NCBI GenBank assembly: GCA_945910005.1
Contig: OX246743.1
Span: 5,714,018 to 5,778,017, forward strand
DNA: 64,000 bases
Reading direction: 5' to 3'
DNA from: Isoperla grammatica
Lineage: Eukaryota; Arthropoda; Insecta; Plecoptera; Perlodidae
Below the pieces are notes generated by a model. That model was given only the letters and a program-made list of their open reading frames with translations. It did not search any database and had not been told where the DNA came from. The translations under genes were made by a program, and so were the position numbers. Below, piece after piece: positions 1-10,735 of this stretch; the stretch's first letter is position 1, and each line of letters starts with the position of its first letter.

Positions 1-736
1 AAAAGAAACGTACACCATACAAACATTTTCTGAGATAAGCTTGGGTACTATTAAACTTACAACAGTCAAAAACTTACCAGATTTTGGTAGTTAATACTAA
101 CCTGAGAATTTACTTGTGAATTTACAATTACATATGTAGTGCCATTTGGTTATGACATTCTATTTTGCACAGATGAGATCACAATATTTGCTGCGTCTTA
201 CTTGTTAAATACTTCAAGAAAAACGGTAGGCGTAATGTGATTTATCCATCTAGAAATGTTTTAAATGAAGGTGACATAACTACAATGAAAGAATATCTCA
301 TACATTAGTGATAAAAACCTACTCTCAGGTTACAATACACACTTGAAAACTAGTGATATGATTTTGGCTGCAGAGGAAATTTAGGTTTTGAAATACTGTA
401 TATTATTATTACTATTCATATTATGTACTAGGCCAATTGGTTAACAACTTAATTGGTAGTAACACATTCGAAGACTTGCAAAAATATGTTTATAAACCTG
501 GTAAGCTCAACACTATTTAAATTTATTGAAAGTTGTCTGCATTTCTAGAATAGGAAAATGATCTATTTCAGTAGGCGATTGGTTAGGGCAAAAAAACAAT
601 ATATAGCCATTTAAAACTCTGATATAGTTGTCCCAAGACTACCTTACACATGCTTTCGTCACAGGCGACTGGTTCGTAGCCAATCAGCGATCGGTATTGG
701 CCCGGATGTGTCTCGGCCGGTTCGCTGGTTGGCTAC
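1..736. other. Gene-free left flank with a dispersed-repeat fragment
   Basis: AT-rich sequence without a convincing coding frame. The stretch from about 626 to 736 resembles, in inverted orientation, about 38540-38690 (shared GCTTTCGTCA and GTAGCCAATCAGC blocks), so it is probably a piece of an interspersed repeat. The gypsy element inserted into it at 732-736. Nothing else recognisable. Confidence 0.5.
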
Positions 737-873
737 TGTCATATATATGCAGACAGGCGGTGACTTATGCATTGTTGTAAAAAATAACAAAAGGGACTAG
801 AGCAGTGATTAAATCGAACTCGTCTTGTAAGAGTGGTTTTTTATTTTATTATTACATTCTAGTGAATACCACA
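737..873 (+). repeat. 5' LTR of the gypsy element
   Basis: 137 bp, begins TGTCATATATATGC and ends AGTGAATACCACA, so it has TG...CA termini. Preceded by the target duplication GCTAC. It is very short for a gypsy LTR but matches the reconstructed 3' LTR. Confidence 0.93.
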
Positions 874-887
874 TGGTGTCAGAAGTA
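874..887 (+). other. Primer-binding site
   Basis: TGGTGTCAGAAGT directly follows the 5' LTR. The TGG start is the usual complement of a tRNA CCA end. The remainder is compatible with a tRNA-Leu-type 3' end, but I could not compare it with tRNAs of the host. Confidence 0.6.
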
Positions 888-980
888 AAAACAAACTGTA
901 AGTAAAGTTAATCATCTTGAAGATTGAATATTGAAGTCATTTGCACATAGCCTAAGCTAGTTTAGTTGTAGGCCTGGTAA

Positions 981-3900
981 ATGGACTCAGCGGGGGCCTT
1001 TCGACCGCCCAAAGAGCTGGATCTCTCAGGTAACCTTGCAGAAAACTGGAAACGATGGATACAGCGTTTTCGTATATATCTGACGGCAACTGGTGGTGAC
1101 AGCGAAACGAATGGGAAGGTTAATGTCTCAAAACTCCTCTGCCTGATAGGGGAAGAGGCGCTTGATGCCTACAATACTTTTCAGTTCGATGCGGAAACTG
1201 ACAAGGCAGACCTAGAAAAGGTTATTGAAAAATTCGATTTGTATTGTTCTCCTAGGAGAAATGTTGTATTTGAAAGATTTAAATTCTTTTCAATAAGTCA
1301 AAAGGAGGGTCAAACTTTCGACCAATTCCTTCTTGAACTTAAATTAGCTAGCCAGTCTTGTGAATTTGAAGGTCAAACAGAGGGCCTAATAAGAGACAGG
1401 ATCGTCCTGGGTATCAACAACAAAAATACCCAGGAACGATTGCTGCGTGAAGACAATGTCACTTTAAAAAAAGCCGCAGATTACTGTAGGGCGGCTGAAG
1501 TTAGTCAATGCCAGGCTCGTATGGTCCAGGAGCAGGGTACCATGAAGGTAGAAGCGGTCAAGGTTAAAGGGAAGGCTTGGAAAAAATCGTTCCACGAAGG
1601 CCATGAGGAGATCTTCACTTGTAGCAAGTGCGCGTATCAGCATGGGCCGCGGAAGTGCCTGGCCTTTGGAAAAACATGCGCCCTGTGCCAGGGAAGAAAC
1701 CACTTCGCAAAAAGATGTCCCACACAACAGAGAAAGAAGAAATTGTACGCTCTTCAGCCTGACGACAAGAGTGAAGCGCCATCGAGTGATGGAGAAGACG
1801 ATGAAAATGAGGAAGATGAAAATAACCGATTGGATGAGCTTTATGTGCATGCACTTAAGAAAGCCAACATGTCGGTGAGTAAAAAAGCATGGACTGAAAC
1901 TCTCAGAATTCAGAACCAGCTGGTGAAATTCAAGCTTGATAGTGGAGCGGAGGCTAGCATTCTGCCCCTACGAATTGTCAATCAGCTTAAGCTAGGGTCA
2001 GCCATGACAGCCACAAAAACTGTTCTACTTGCCTATGGCAACCAAGACTTCCGTATTAAACCTGTAGGCGAGATAACAATAACCTGTACAGGAAAAAAGG
2101 GAAACAGTAAGAAGATTGACTTCACTGTTGTCGATGCCGACTCTACCCCCCTGCTAGGCCTGGCGGCATGTATCAAACTAGAACTGATCAAGCGGGTGGA
2201 TAAAATAGAAGTAAGCAACGACAAAGACAGTGTGGTGCAAAAATATAAGGATGTCTTTACAGGCCAGGGAAAGATGCCAGTTCAGCACAAGATCGAGGTC
2301 AAAAAAGACGCTGTCCCCGTCATCAACGCGTCCACACGCGTCCCAATCAGTCTGCATAGCAGACTCAAGGCAACCCTTGACGACCTAGAGAAGAAAACAG
2401 TAATCCAGAAGGTGGATAAACCCACAGATTGGGTGCACAGGTTAGTCATTGTGGAAAAATCTGATGGGAGTCTTAGACTGTGCCTTGATCCGCACGAACT
2501 AAATAAAAATATCCGGCGAGAACACTTTTCTATCCCAACGCCTGAGGATATTATAAACAATCTAGGAGGAAAGAGGGTTTTCTCCGTCCTTGACATGAAG
2601 AGTGGGTTCTGGCACATTCCGTTGGACGACGCCAGCTCGGATCTTTGTACATTCAACACACCGTTCGGGCGGTATAAGTTCCTGAGGCTACCATTTGGCC
2701 TGGCTTCTGCCCCAGAGGTGTTCCAGAAGATGAATTTGCAATTGTTCGGGGATATCCCAGGAGTAGAGATCTACTTTGACGACATTATCATTGCTGGAAA
2801 GGATGTGGAAGAACATGATCTCATCTTGACACAGGTACTTGAAAGGGCGAGACAGTCAGACGTCAAGTTTAATGAAGGAAAATTCCAATTTCGAGTACCG
2901 GAAGTAAAGTATGTTGGTAGAATAATATCTGCATCCGGAGTAGCAGCAAACCCAAATCATATTAAACCCATTATCGAAATGCCAGCACCAACCAACAAGG
3001 CTGAGCTATTGCGATTTCTCGGAATGACTAAATATTTGTGTCAGTATATCCCGAATTTGTCGCAAATCACAGCTCCATTGCGTGCATTGACCAAAAACGA
3101 TGCAGACTGGCAGTGGTATGCAGAGCATGACCGTTCATATGCCGAGGTGAAGAAGAGACTTGACGCAGCACCTGTCTTGGGGATTTACGATTGCAAGAAA
3201 CCTCTCACTCTGCAAACTGACGCTTCTCGAGATGGTCTGGGAGCGTGTCTTATGCAAGACGGACATCCTCTCGCTTACGCGTCCAGAAGCCTTACTTCAG
3301 CGGAAGTAGGATACGCACAAATTGAAAAGGAGATGCTCGCAATTGTCTATGGCACTGAGAAGTTCAATCAGTATACGTATGGAAGAAAGGTGACAATCGA
3401 AACCGACCACAAGCCCCTCGTCTCTATCCACAATAGGGGAATTCACAAAACACTTTCACCCCGACTGTTACGACTACTGCTACGCCTGTTGAAGTACACC
3501 CTCACAGTTGTGTATGTTCCTGGTAAACAGTTATGGGCTGCAGATACACTATCACGGGCATTTCTCAATGAGAGTGGTAATGAAGACCCGGAACTGGAAG
3601 TAGTTGTGCACACGCTTGTCAAGCACATGCCTATGTCTCGCGAAAGACAGGTTCAGTTTCGCTTAGCAACACAGCAGGACGAGGCTCTAACCACACTGAT
3701 ACAGTACGACACAGAGGGATGGCCGAGAAATAAGTCGAATGTTCCTGAAAACGTGAAGTACTATTGGAACCTTCAAACTGAAATCCATGTGGCTGAGGGT
3801 CTGGTATTCTACAACGACAGACTCATTGTGCCGGTATCTCTAAGAACATTCATCTTAAATCTGCTGCATGAAGGGCACTCGGGCATCGAGCGGAGTAAGA

Positions 3901-4919
3901 CTCAGGCAAGAAGGTTGTTGTTCCGGCCCCACATGGCATCGCAAATCGAGCAATTTGTACGAAAATGTGCTATTTGCGCCAAATTCCAAACATCAAATCA
4001 AAAGGAGACACTGTTACAGCACCCTGTTCCAGACCGTCCGTGGGAAAAGATCCCTGCGGACATTCTGCAACTAGGAGTCGATGACTACTTGGTTGTCATT
4101 GACCATTATAGCAAATGGCTGGAGCTGGTTCAACTCCGAAACAAAACAGCGGCAGGAGTAATTAACATTCTACAGTCTATCTTTGCTCGTCTAGGGATTC
4201 CAGATACATTTATCGCAGACAATATGCCATTCTCAAGTCGCGAATTTTGTCAGTTCGCCAAGGATTGGAATTTTGACGTCGTGACGTCGAGTCCGCGCTA
4301 CCCACAGTCCAACGGCATGGCGGAGCGTGCTGTCGGAACAGCGAAGAAAATGCTTCGCAAAGCTAACGAGGAGGGGCGTAACGTGTATGTTTCATTAATG
4401 GGGTACAGGAGCACACCCATAAAAGGACTCGGCCTCTCACCTGCGCAAATAATATTTAGCCGTAATATCAAGACCAAAATTCCAATCAGCTCTGAGAAAC
4501 TAAAACCGCAACTCAATAAGCAAATAAAAGAAAAGCTTACTGAACGACAGACATCGCAGAAGACGTATTACGACCGATGTGCCAAGGACCTGAAACCACT
4601 GCGACCAGGTGAAAACGTCTATGTGCGGAGGGAAAATAGCTGGAAGCCAGCAGAGATCGTCGAGTTGCACCCGTCGCCCCGATCCTATATCATTCGCGAT
4701 TCGAACAACTCCACTCTAAGACGCAACCGACGAGATTTGCGCCCATCGCTAGAGGTTCCCGTCTTCCAGAACCCGGAGATGGCGGATGTCAACCAACATC
4801 TTACTACAGGGGAGGAGCCTAGTGAGAATACCGTTGAGCCAACAGCACCAGGGAAGAGCTCCCAAATAACAACACGCAGTGGACGGGTCGTAGTCAAACC
4901 GGCAAGGTTTAGAGATTAA
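981..4919 (+). CDS. Gag-Pol polyprotein of the gypsy retrotransposon
   Basis: 1312-residue single frame encoding the structural and replicative functions of the element. Domains in order: capsid-like Gag (about 1-200); a cysteine/histidine nucleic-acid-binding segment (about 213-250, CSKC...CALCQ...H...C), longer than a plain retroviral knuckle and typical of K02A2.6-type elements; aspartic protease with DSGA (about 318); reverse transcriptase with LDMKSGFWHIPL and the catalytic YFDD (about 597); RNase H (TDASRDGLG near 747, later TDHKPL); integrase with an HHCC zinc region (about 967-1000) and the DDE triad in VVIDHYSKW (about 1039), IADN (about 1079) and GMAERAV (about 1114). All catalytic motifs are present, with no stop or frameshift, and Gag and Pol are fused without a shift site. 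The ATG at 981 lies 107 bp after the 5' LTR. Confidence 0.95.
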   Translation: MDSAGAFRPPKELDLSGNLAENWKRWIQRFRIYLTATGGDSETNGKVNVSKLLCLIGEEALDAYNTFQFDAETDKADLEKVIEKFDLYCSPRRNVVFERFKFFSISQKEGQTFDQFLLELKLASQSCEFEGQTEGLIRDRIVLGINNKNTQERLLREDNVTLKKAADYCRAAEVSQCQARMVQEQGTMKVEAVKVKGKAWKKSFHEGHEEIFTCSKCAYQHGPRKCLAFGKTCALCQGRNHFAKRCPTQQRKKKLYALQPDDKSEAPSSDGEDDENEEDENNRLDELYVHALKKANMSVSKKAWTETLRIQNQLVKFKLDSGAEASILPLRIVNQLKLGSAMTATKTVLLAYGNQDFRIKPVGEITITCTGKKGNSKKIDFTVVDADSTPLLGLAACIKLELIKRVDKIEVSNDKDSVVQKYKDVFTGQGKMPVQHKIEVKKDAVPVINASTRVPISLHSRLKATLDDLEKKTVIQKVDKPTDWVHRLVIVEKSDGSLRLCLDPHELNKNIRREHFSIPTPEDIINNLGGKRVFSVLDMKSGFWHIPLDDASSDLCTFNTPFGRYKFLRLPFGLASAPEVFQKMNLQLFGDIPGVEIYFDDIIIAGKDVEEHDLILTQVLERARQSDVKFNEGKFQFRVPEVKYVGRIISASGVAANPNHIKPIIEMPAPTNKAELLRFLGMTKYLCQYIPNLSQITAPLRALTKNDADWQWYAEHDRSYAEVKKRLDAAPVLGIYDCKKPLTLQTDASRDGLGACLMQDGHPLAYASRSLTSAEVGYAQIEKEMLAIVYGTEKFNQYTYGRKVTIETDHKPLVSIHNRGIHKTLSPRLLRLLLRLLKYTLTVVYVPGKQLWAADTLSRAFLNESGNEDPELEVVVHTLVKHMPMSRERQVQFRLATQQDEALTTLIQYDTEGWPRNKSNVPENVKYYWNLQTEIHVAEGLVFYNDRLIVPVSLRTFILNLLHEGHSGIERSKTQARRLLFRPHMASQIEQFVRKCAICAKFQTSNQKETLLQHPVPDRPWEKIPADILQLGVDDYLVVIDHYSKWLELVQLRNKTAAGVINILQSIFARLGIPDTFIADNMPFSSREFCQFAKDWNFDVVTSSPRYPQSNGMAERAVGTAKKMLRKANEEGRNVYVSLMGYRSTPIKGLGLSPAQIIFSRNIKTKIPISSEKLKPQLNKQIKEKLTERQTSQKTYYDRCAKDLKPLRPGENVYVRRENSWKPAEIVELHPSPRSYIIRDSNNSTLRRNRRDLRPSLEVPVFQNPEMADVNQHLTTGEEPSENTVEPTAPGKSSQITTRSGRVVVKPARFRD

Positions 4920-4969
4920 AGTGTACTGCCCATCTGGCAATAAATAACCTCTTCCTATAATTAAAATCT

Positions 4970-4981
4970 TAAGTGGGGAGG
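4970..4981 (+). other. Polypurine tract
   Basis: AAGTGGGGAGG immediately before the 3' LTR, the expected plus-strand primer of reverse transcription. Confidence 0.75.
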
Positions 4982-5888
4982 TGTCATATATATGCAGACA
5001 GGCGGTGACTTATGCATTGTTGTAAAAAATAACAAAAGGGACTAGTGATGACATCGGTTAGTAAAATGACTAACCGGGTAACCAAATTCGAAACCGGTTT
5101 AAAACCGATTTTCAAAAAAAAAAAAAAACGCTCTCCAAAAATAAACATATTTACGTAAGGTTGTATCAGCGAGGGAGGTAAAGAACCTCAGTGCCGGCAG
5201 CCGAGATCGTAGATAAAACGACCTTTTCAGAGACTTCCCCCCCTCCCTCGCGGAACGAGATGCAGCTGGTCAAGGTCAAGTCACTCACTGGCTGCTGGGT
5301 TGCATTGTGTTGAGCGATGGAAGGGGGTGGAGGGCGCTTCGCAGAACTGAGATGAATGACTAACGTGGTCGCGCTTGAACAATAACAACTTGGAATTCGG
5401 CTCACTGGCTGGCAGGAAAAACCGATTATGAGAACACATAAAACGTACTATTGGATCAAATTTCCCTGACGGGCTGATTTTTGGAACGCATTAACCTAAG
5501 AAACGTAGAAAAGCGAAACGTACAAAGGCGGTTTTACTGTATAATACAGCTGCTAATTAGTCCACACAAATAAGGAAATCCCAGGAAAGAAGACGAAATC
5601 TGAGTAGTCGACAGGTGGTTCCTTGTTGCTACGGGACACGTCGTTAGGCAATCCACAACCCGCCCGACCGCCCGTCAGAGGCGTGGCTCTTAGCGACGGT
5701 GAAGCACACGCCGCGCAAAAAAGCAAAACCGAATCTAAAAATCGAAACCGGTTTCTATCAAAACCGGTTCGAAACCGGTTTTCGGTTAATCGATGTTATC
5801 ACTAAAAGGGACTAGAGCAGTGATTAAATCGAACTTGTCTTGTAAGAGTGGTTTTTTATTTTATTATTACATTCTAGTGAATACCACA
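4982..5888 (+). repeat. 3' LTR, split by an insertion
   Basis: Left part 4982-5042 (61 bp) and right part 5813-5888 (76 bp) add to the same 137 bp as the 5' LTR. They are separated by an hAT-type MITE plus its second target-site copy. Termination and polyadenylation signals in this LTR are therefore displaced by about 770 bp. Confidence 0.93.
5043..5804. mobile_element. Non-autonomous hAT element (762 bp) inside the gypsy 3' LTR
   Basis: Imperfect terminal inverted repeats begin TAGTGATGACATCGGTTA at the left and, read inward, TAGTGATAACATCGATTA at the right (16 of 18). They are flanked by the perfect 8-bp duplication AAAGGGAC (5035-5042 and 5805-5812), diagnostic of hAT integration. No transposase frame. 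Subterminal ACCGGTTT/AAACCGGT blocks recur near both ends, a usual hAT transposase-binding arrangement. Related words appear in the relics at 29664 and 35879. Confidence 0.9.
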
Positions 5889-6431
5889 GCTACGACTGCC
5901 CCGGATGTGCCGAAAGCAGGTGTTAAGTAATCTTGGGTCCACTATATCCCATTCCATGGGTGATCAGTGATCACCACAACTGAGATGTGTGAAAAGTTGA
6001 CTCAACTTTAAGAGATACCGTTCCTTCACCTTCACAATTCGTTAAAGTGTTCGTTCACCTCTTTCTGCAATGTGTACCTAGACACTCAAGTTGGTATATA
6101 GAACACATATTCAACAACAGTTTGACCGAAAATTATTCGAATTCCACGTAATTAGTGGTTCAATGTTTTATGAATTGTATGCAGCCCGCTCAACGTTGTA
6201 CGTTTGGCAACACCGTACCACCGAGTGTCGTGTGACCTTGCTTCACGAGTCTGGAGGGTTGGGGGAAAAGTATTCGGCCAAGCACACTTGTATAGTCGTT
6301 TCAAATTTTCCATCCACTACAAATGAAACCGTTTTATACTTCACATTATAGCAATACATAATACGGTTTTCTTTGGTACTGCACATGAAAGCCCTGCTTA
6401 CAAACCCATTGATGAACTGCAATTAAGGCTT
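5889..6431. other. Gene-free spacer
   Basis: Continues the pre-insertion sequence of the gypsy target. The opening resembles a degraded structured-RNA or SINE piece, but I could not assign it. No splice-bounded coding frame is convincing. Confidence 0.4.
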
Positions 6432-8568
6432 AGGGCCGGTTTTTCAATCAGTTTTTTAATCAGTGGTTGGGGTAACCAAGGCTTTTACCAACATTGTCAA
6501 TGTAAAATGTAGATGCAACCCAAACATATTAAAAATGTTTTTTTTTTAGTTCAAACTAATTTTGTAGGCCTATATGATAACAATTTTTAAAAAGCACAAC
6601 TCAGTTTTAATTTATTGAATTCATGAGGGCCGGTTTTTCAATCAGTTTTGTAATCAGTGATTAGATCAACCAGAGCTATTACCAACTTGAGAATGCTGTG
6701 ATACTGTTAGTAACCAATTATCAAACGTCTCCTAATTACTCTTATCAAATTGATAGAATTCTTATTCCAGCGACTTTAAATTCGTATGTAAACCACATTG
6801 CATAAAAGTTCAAATCAGCAATATCATACTATTTATATACAAACTAATAAATAGCTATAATTTATATTGGTCAACATGTGTATTATGATGCAAAAGTGTT
6901 TTGTTCAGGTAAAAAAACACACCTTTCAACAGTGATTTGAAAGAATTTGGTACAGACAGATCATTGTTGTCTAAACACTGGATGGACCATCAATTTACCA
7001 AAGGCTGGTTAGGTACTTCCACGGCCTCTTTTAGGTTGCATAATTTAATATCTTTGTGAGCTTGACAAATGACTTCACTCATCTCAAGCAATAATAGCCA
7101 ACCAGGAAAACATAAACATACACTATTTTATTTCCTATTTATCAAACATGCAGGCTTATGAATTCAATAAATTAAAACTGAGTTGTGCTTTTTAAAAATT
7201 GTTATCATATAGGCCTACAAAATTAGTTTGAACTAAAAAAAAAACATTTTTAATATGTTTGGGTTGCATCTACATTTTACATTGACAATGTTGGTAAAAG
7301 CCTTGGTTACCCTAACCACTGATTAAAAAACTGATTGAAAAACCGGCCCTAAGCCTGCATGTTTGATAAATAGGAAATAAAATAGTGTATGTGTATGTTT
7401 TCCTGGTTGGCTATTAATATTATTGCTTGGGATGAGTGAAGTCATTTGTCAAGCTCACAAAGATATTAAATTATGCAACCTAAAAGAGGCCGTGGAAGTA
7501 CCTAACCAGCCTTTGGTAAATTGATGGTCCATCCAGTGTTTAGACAACAATGATCTGTCTGTACCAAATTCTTTCAAATCACTGTTGAAAGGTGTGTTTC
7601 TTTACCTGAACAAAACACTATTGCATCATAATACGTACACATGTTGACCAATATAAATTATAGCTATTTATTAGTTTGTATATAAATAGTATGATATTGC
7701 TGATTTGAACTTTTATATAGTGTGGTTTACATACGAATTTAAAGTCGCTGGAATAAGAATTCTATCAATTTGATAAGAGTAATTAGGAGACGTTTGATAA
7801 TTGGTTACTATAGATTGACCAACACCACATCAGCTCCCTTGGCCAAAACGGGCGAGTCCAAGTCGACTGGAATGCAGGTGATAGCGCATAAACGCGTGAT
7901 CCTCGCGCTCGGCGCGTGAACGGTAGCGGCAAAACATGGCTTCACTTACATTGCATTATTTCAAAAACTTTTAAAGCTAGAGCAATATAATAAGCGGCAC
8001 AAGAAAGAGGACAGTTATACCTTGACGACGATAGTTGTATATTTATGACGGATTTCTTATGAACCATACAAAGTGCGATCGTAAAAAAACGTAGAAATCA
8101 TTGAAAGGTTTCCACTAACATTGCTCTGCTTTAATGGCATTATTTTAGTAACTATTAATGTTTGACAAATATAGTGCACATCATCGTGTAGAGGAAGGTT
8201 AGACAAAAGTATTTATGTGATTCATTGTTTGATGCGCGTATTGGTTATCTTGAAACCATGAGTTGAATATTGGCTGAACGTAGTTTTGCCATAGCCTGCT
8301 GGCTACGGCCGGCCGTATAGCTCTGCCGTAAGCGCGCAGGAGAGATGTGTTCCCGACCACTGCCGATAGCAACTGACACCTGCTAGCTGCACTTCACTAC
8401 CGGCCGCCCCTAAAAAACCGAATAGACTCGACCCGGATGCGCGCGCAAGCTTTCGCGCGCGGAGATGTGCTCGTGGTAAATCTATAACAGTATCACAGCA
8501 TTCTCAAGTTGGTAATAGCTCTGGTTGATCTAATCACTGATTACAAAACTGATTGAAAATCCGGCCCT
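6432..8568. mobile_element. Interleaved foldback / long-TIR element cluster
   Basis: Four copies of a terminal motif starting AGGGCCGGTTTTTCAATC occur, two forward (6432, 6626) and two inverted (ending 7350, 8568). Layout: arm L 6432-6624; arm A 6626-6709; arm B 6710-7157; L inverted 7158-7350 (193 bp each); B inverted 7351-7808; a unique GC-richer core 7809-8484; A inverted 8485-8568 (84 bp each). The order L-A-B-L'-B'-core-A' means the two inverted-repeat elements overlap rather than nest cleanly. No transposase frame. Target duplications are not clear. Confidence 0.85.
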
Positions 8569-10389
8569 TATAATGCCAAGATGAATAGATCACCGGTTTA
8601 ATAATAATTACAACGTAACCATAGTAATTTGTTAATATTTTCAAATATACATAGGTATTAATTTACAATTTTGGAGTCACAGGCATCACAAAGCAAACTT
8701 CAATTTAATTCTCATATGTCCCTCTTTGAATGTTTGGTAATGGATTCAACAACACCTAATACACACTTTACATTTTAGCTTATTTATTATGACTGGTAAC
8801 AAGACTAGTAGATGTCTAGGTAAAGTTCAGAATGAACCATACATCTGAACTCTTTTCTTATTTTGCAGTGTATGACTACATGAGATGGATGTAATGATGA
8901 GCAAGTTGTCTGTTCCAGCGGCAACTATGAAGGAATATACCTACTTCACATGAATGAGGCATCACTGAATAATGTGCTCAAATGAAATTGATTGGGTGTA
9001 AAATAGTCGGTTACCACGGTCATAGAATATGGTCATCGGTTGCGGGATTCGCTCAAGTAGCAATCGCCCGTCTTCGCACGAGTGATCATGATTACACGAG
9101 TGAACAAATATGATATTTTGGCACGATGGTAATCAAGGCGGGGAATGGCAATATATGAAGATAAAAAATGCCACATGATATCCAGAATCAACTTCAGATT
9201 TAAATTTGCAACTACTGTACTACTATATTTACCAGACCAACGCATACAGTGTGTTCGAAATGTCATCCTGGTTGCCGGTTGAGCACATCCAGATGCAAAA
9301 AGTGTATTTTAAGTCAATGGTTGAGGGGGTGTGGTCAAACCTTAGTTGGCAACCATAGCTGTGCCATGCCGAGCCCACGGCAACTAAGGAAATAAATGCT
9401 GAGTTGTTGGCATCTGCCAAAATGCACCAAAATACAAAATTACTGTCGGATGTTCTATTGGTTATCAATAACTCTGCACATCTTTTATTAGAATTGTATT
9501 AGGAGACCATTAATGAATAAATACATGTATAATACCATTGAGTTATTAACAGATGACCGCAGCGTTTGTCAAGTCTGGTTGTACTCAACCAAGTTGCCGG
9601 TTTCCAACTGCTGGTTGAATTTCCGAACACACTGAAAGATTCACAGACACTAGGGCCACAAATAGTTGACATTATAAGTTAAAAAACAAAGCTGTATTTT
9701 AAGCCTACCCACTCAGTTACAAGAACTTTTTTTCTATGGTGGACGACACTATACTATTCAATATTCATTATATGTTTTGTTACTACAGGCTTCAAATTCA
9801 TTGTTTGTAGGTAAAAGCCAGTAATATATCGATTGATTCACGTCAAATCCAGAAAAAGTAGCCCGATCTGGGAATCGAAACCTGGACTACGTATCTGCAT
9901 TGGAAGCAAGAGTATAATGATGAACACAGCAGATAGTTGCAATGTTAATGTGTTGTAAATCCGTACATCACTAATTTATATTCTAAATGAGCAATGACGT
10001 CGATTGTAATGGTAATACAAGTTAATAATAAAGATAATCTATAACTCATTCCAACTGTCTGGTTGAGTGATGTTGCTCACCCCCAAAGATGCTCACCCCT
10101 ATCTAGGGCATGAAACTTTCAATACAAGTACAGTGCACTTGTTATTATAATACAAAATTTGTGATGGGACAGGATAGACGAATTTATTATTTTCAGTTGA
10201 TAAGTGATGCACTTGTATCTCATGATGTGACGTGAGATGTTAGCACAATAGATGTAGGTATTCAGATGTAGGGATTTGGGGTCTCAATATGTCATGTTGT
10301 ATGTAGGCTTGCACCACTTTTTTCTGTATCACAACTCACAAGGAATTACGTACAACTGAATATTTGGTACTGTGTGTTCACATAGACTT
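8569..10389. other. Gene-free spacer with weak inverted-repeat and tRNA-like traces
   Basis: No supported gene. CAGTGTGTTCGAAAT at about 9247 and its inverted relative ending near 9634 may be TIRs of a ~390-bp MITE, but I found no target duplication. On the minus strand around 9848-9915 there is a box-B-like segment (GGTTTCGATTCC) that may be a decayed tRNA-derived SINE. Confidence 0.4.
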
Positions 10390-10735
10390 ACGTATATCAC
10401 GCAAGTTTAATGCGAATTGGATGAAGGCGCATTGGTTCCAATCGGTTGCCGATTGTGGTATCCGCTCCATGTATCACGTCAATCTGAAGCGCTCTCATCT
10501 AAGCCGGCTGCGAATTCAGCCAATCACATCACAGGACGTGGCTGCGGGCACATTGGGGAGCTGCTTCGACGTGTATATCACTTAAATCAAAGCGAATTCA
10601 AACCTTCAACTTGCTTGCTCAAGCGTATTGGATCGGAGTCACCTCGACATAAACTCGACGTGTATACCACACACTACAACCGACTGGAAAGAAGGCGCCT
10701 TTATCCAGTACGCATTAAACTTGCGTGATATACGT
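10390..10735. mobile_element. MITE with ~44-bp near-perfect terminal inverted repeats
   Basis: Left end ACGTATATCACGCAAGTT followed by TAATGCG, and the exact inverted copy at the right end. The similarity continues with a few mismatches to about 44 bp on each side. Total 346 bp, GC-richer than its surroundings, no transposase. The superfamily is undetermined because flanks give no clear duplication. Short open frames here read through repeat sequence and are not genes. Confidence 0.8.

Larger units (their letters stand above)
737..5888 (+). mobile_element. Full-length Ty3/gypsy LTR retrotransposon (K02A2.6/Mag-like), carrying a nested hAT MITE
   Basis: Two LTRs of 137 bp (TGTCAT...CCACA) enclose a primer-binding site, one long gag-pol frame and a polypurine tract. 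The element is flanked by the perfect 5-bp direct repeat GCTAC (732-736 and 5889-5893), the size expected for gypsy integration. After removing the 762-bp insertion at 5043-5804 and one copy of its 8-bp duplication, the 3' LTR is exactly 137 bp and I count one difference from the 5' LTR (C versus T in GAACYTGTC... near 820/5835). That points to a recent insertion. There is no env-like frame. The coding frame is open throughout, so the copy looks protein-competent. The split 3' LTR is the only visible defect. Confidence 0.95.

Noticed and set aside
5889..5990. Possible 5S rRNA-like fragment
   Set aside because: Only scattered words resemble 5S rRNA; the internal control region is not recognisable.
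9247..9634. hAT MITE with CAGTGTGTTCG ends
   Set aside because: The ends are partly inverted but no 8-bp duplication is present and alignment inward is poor; kept only as a remark in the spacer entry.
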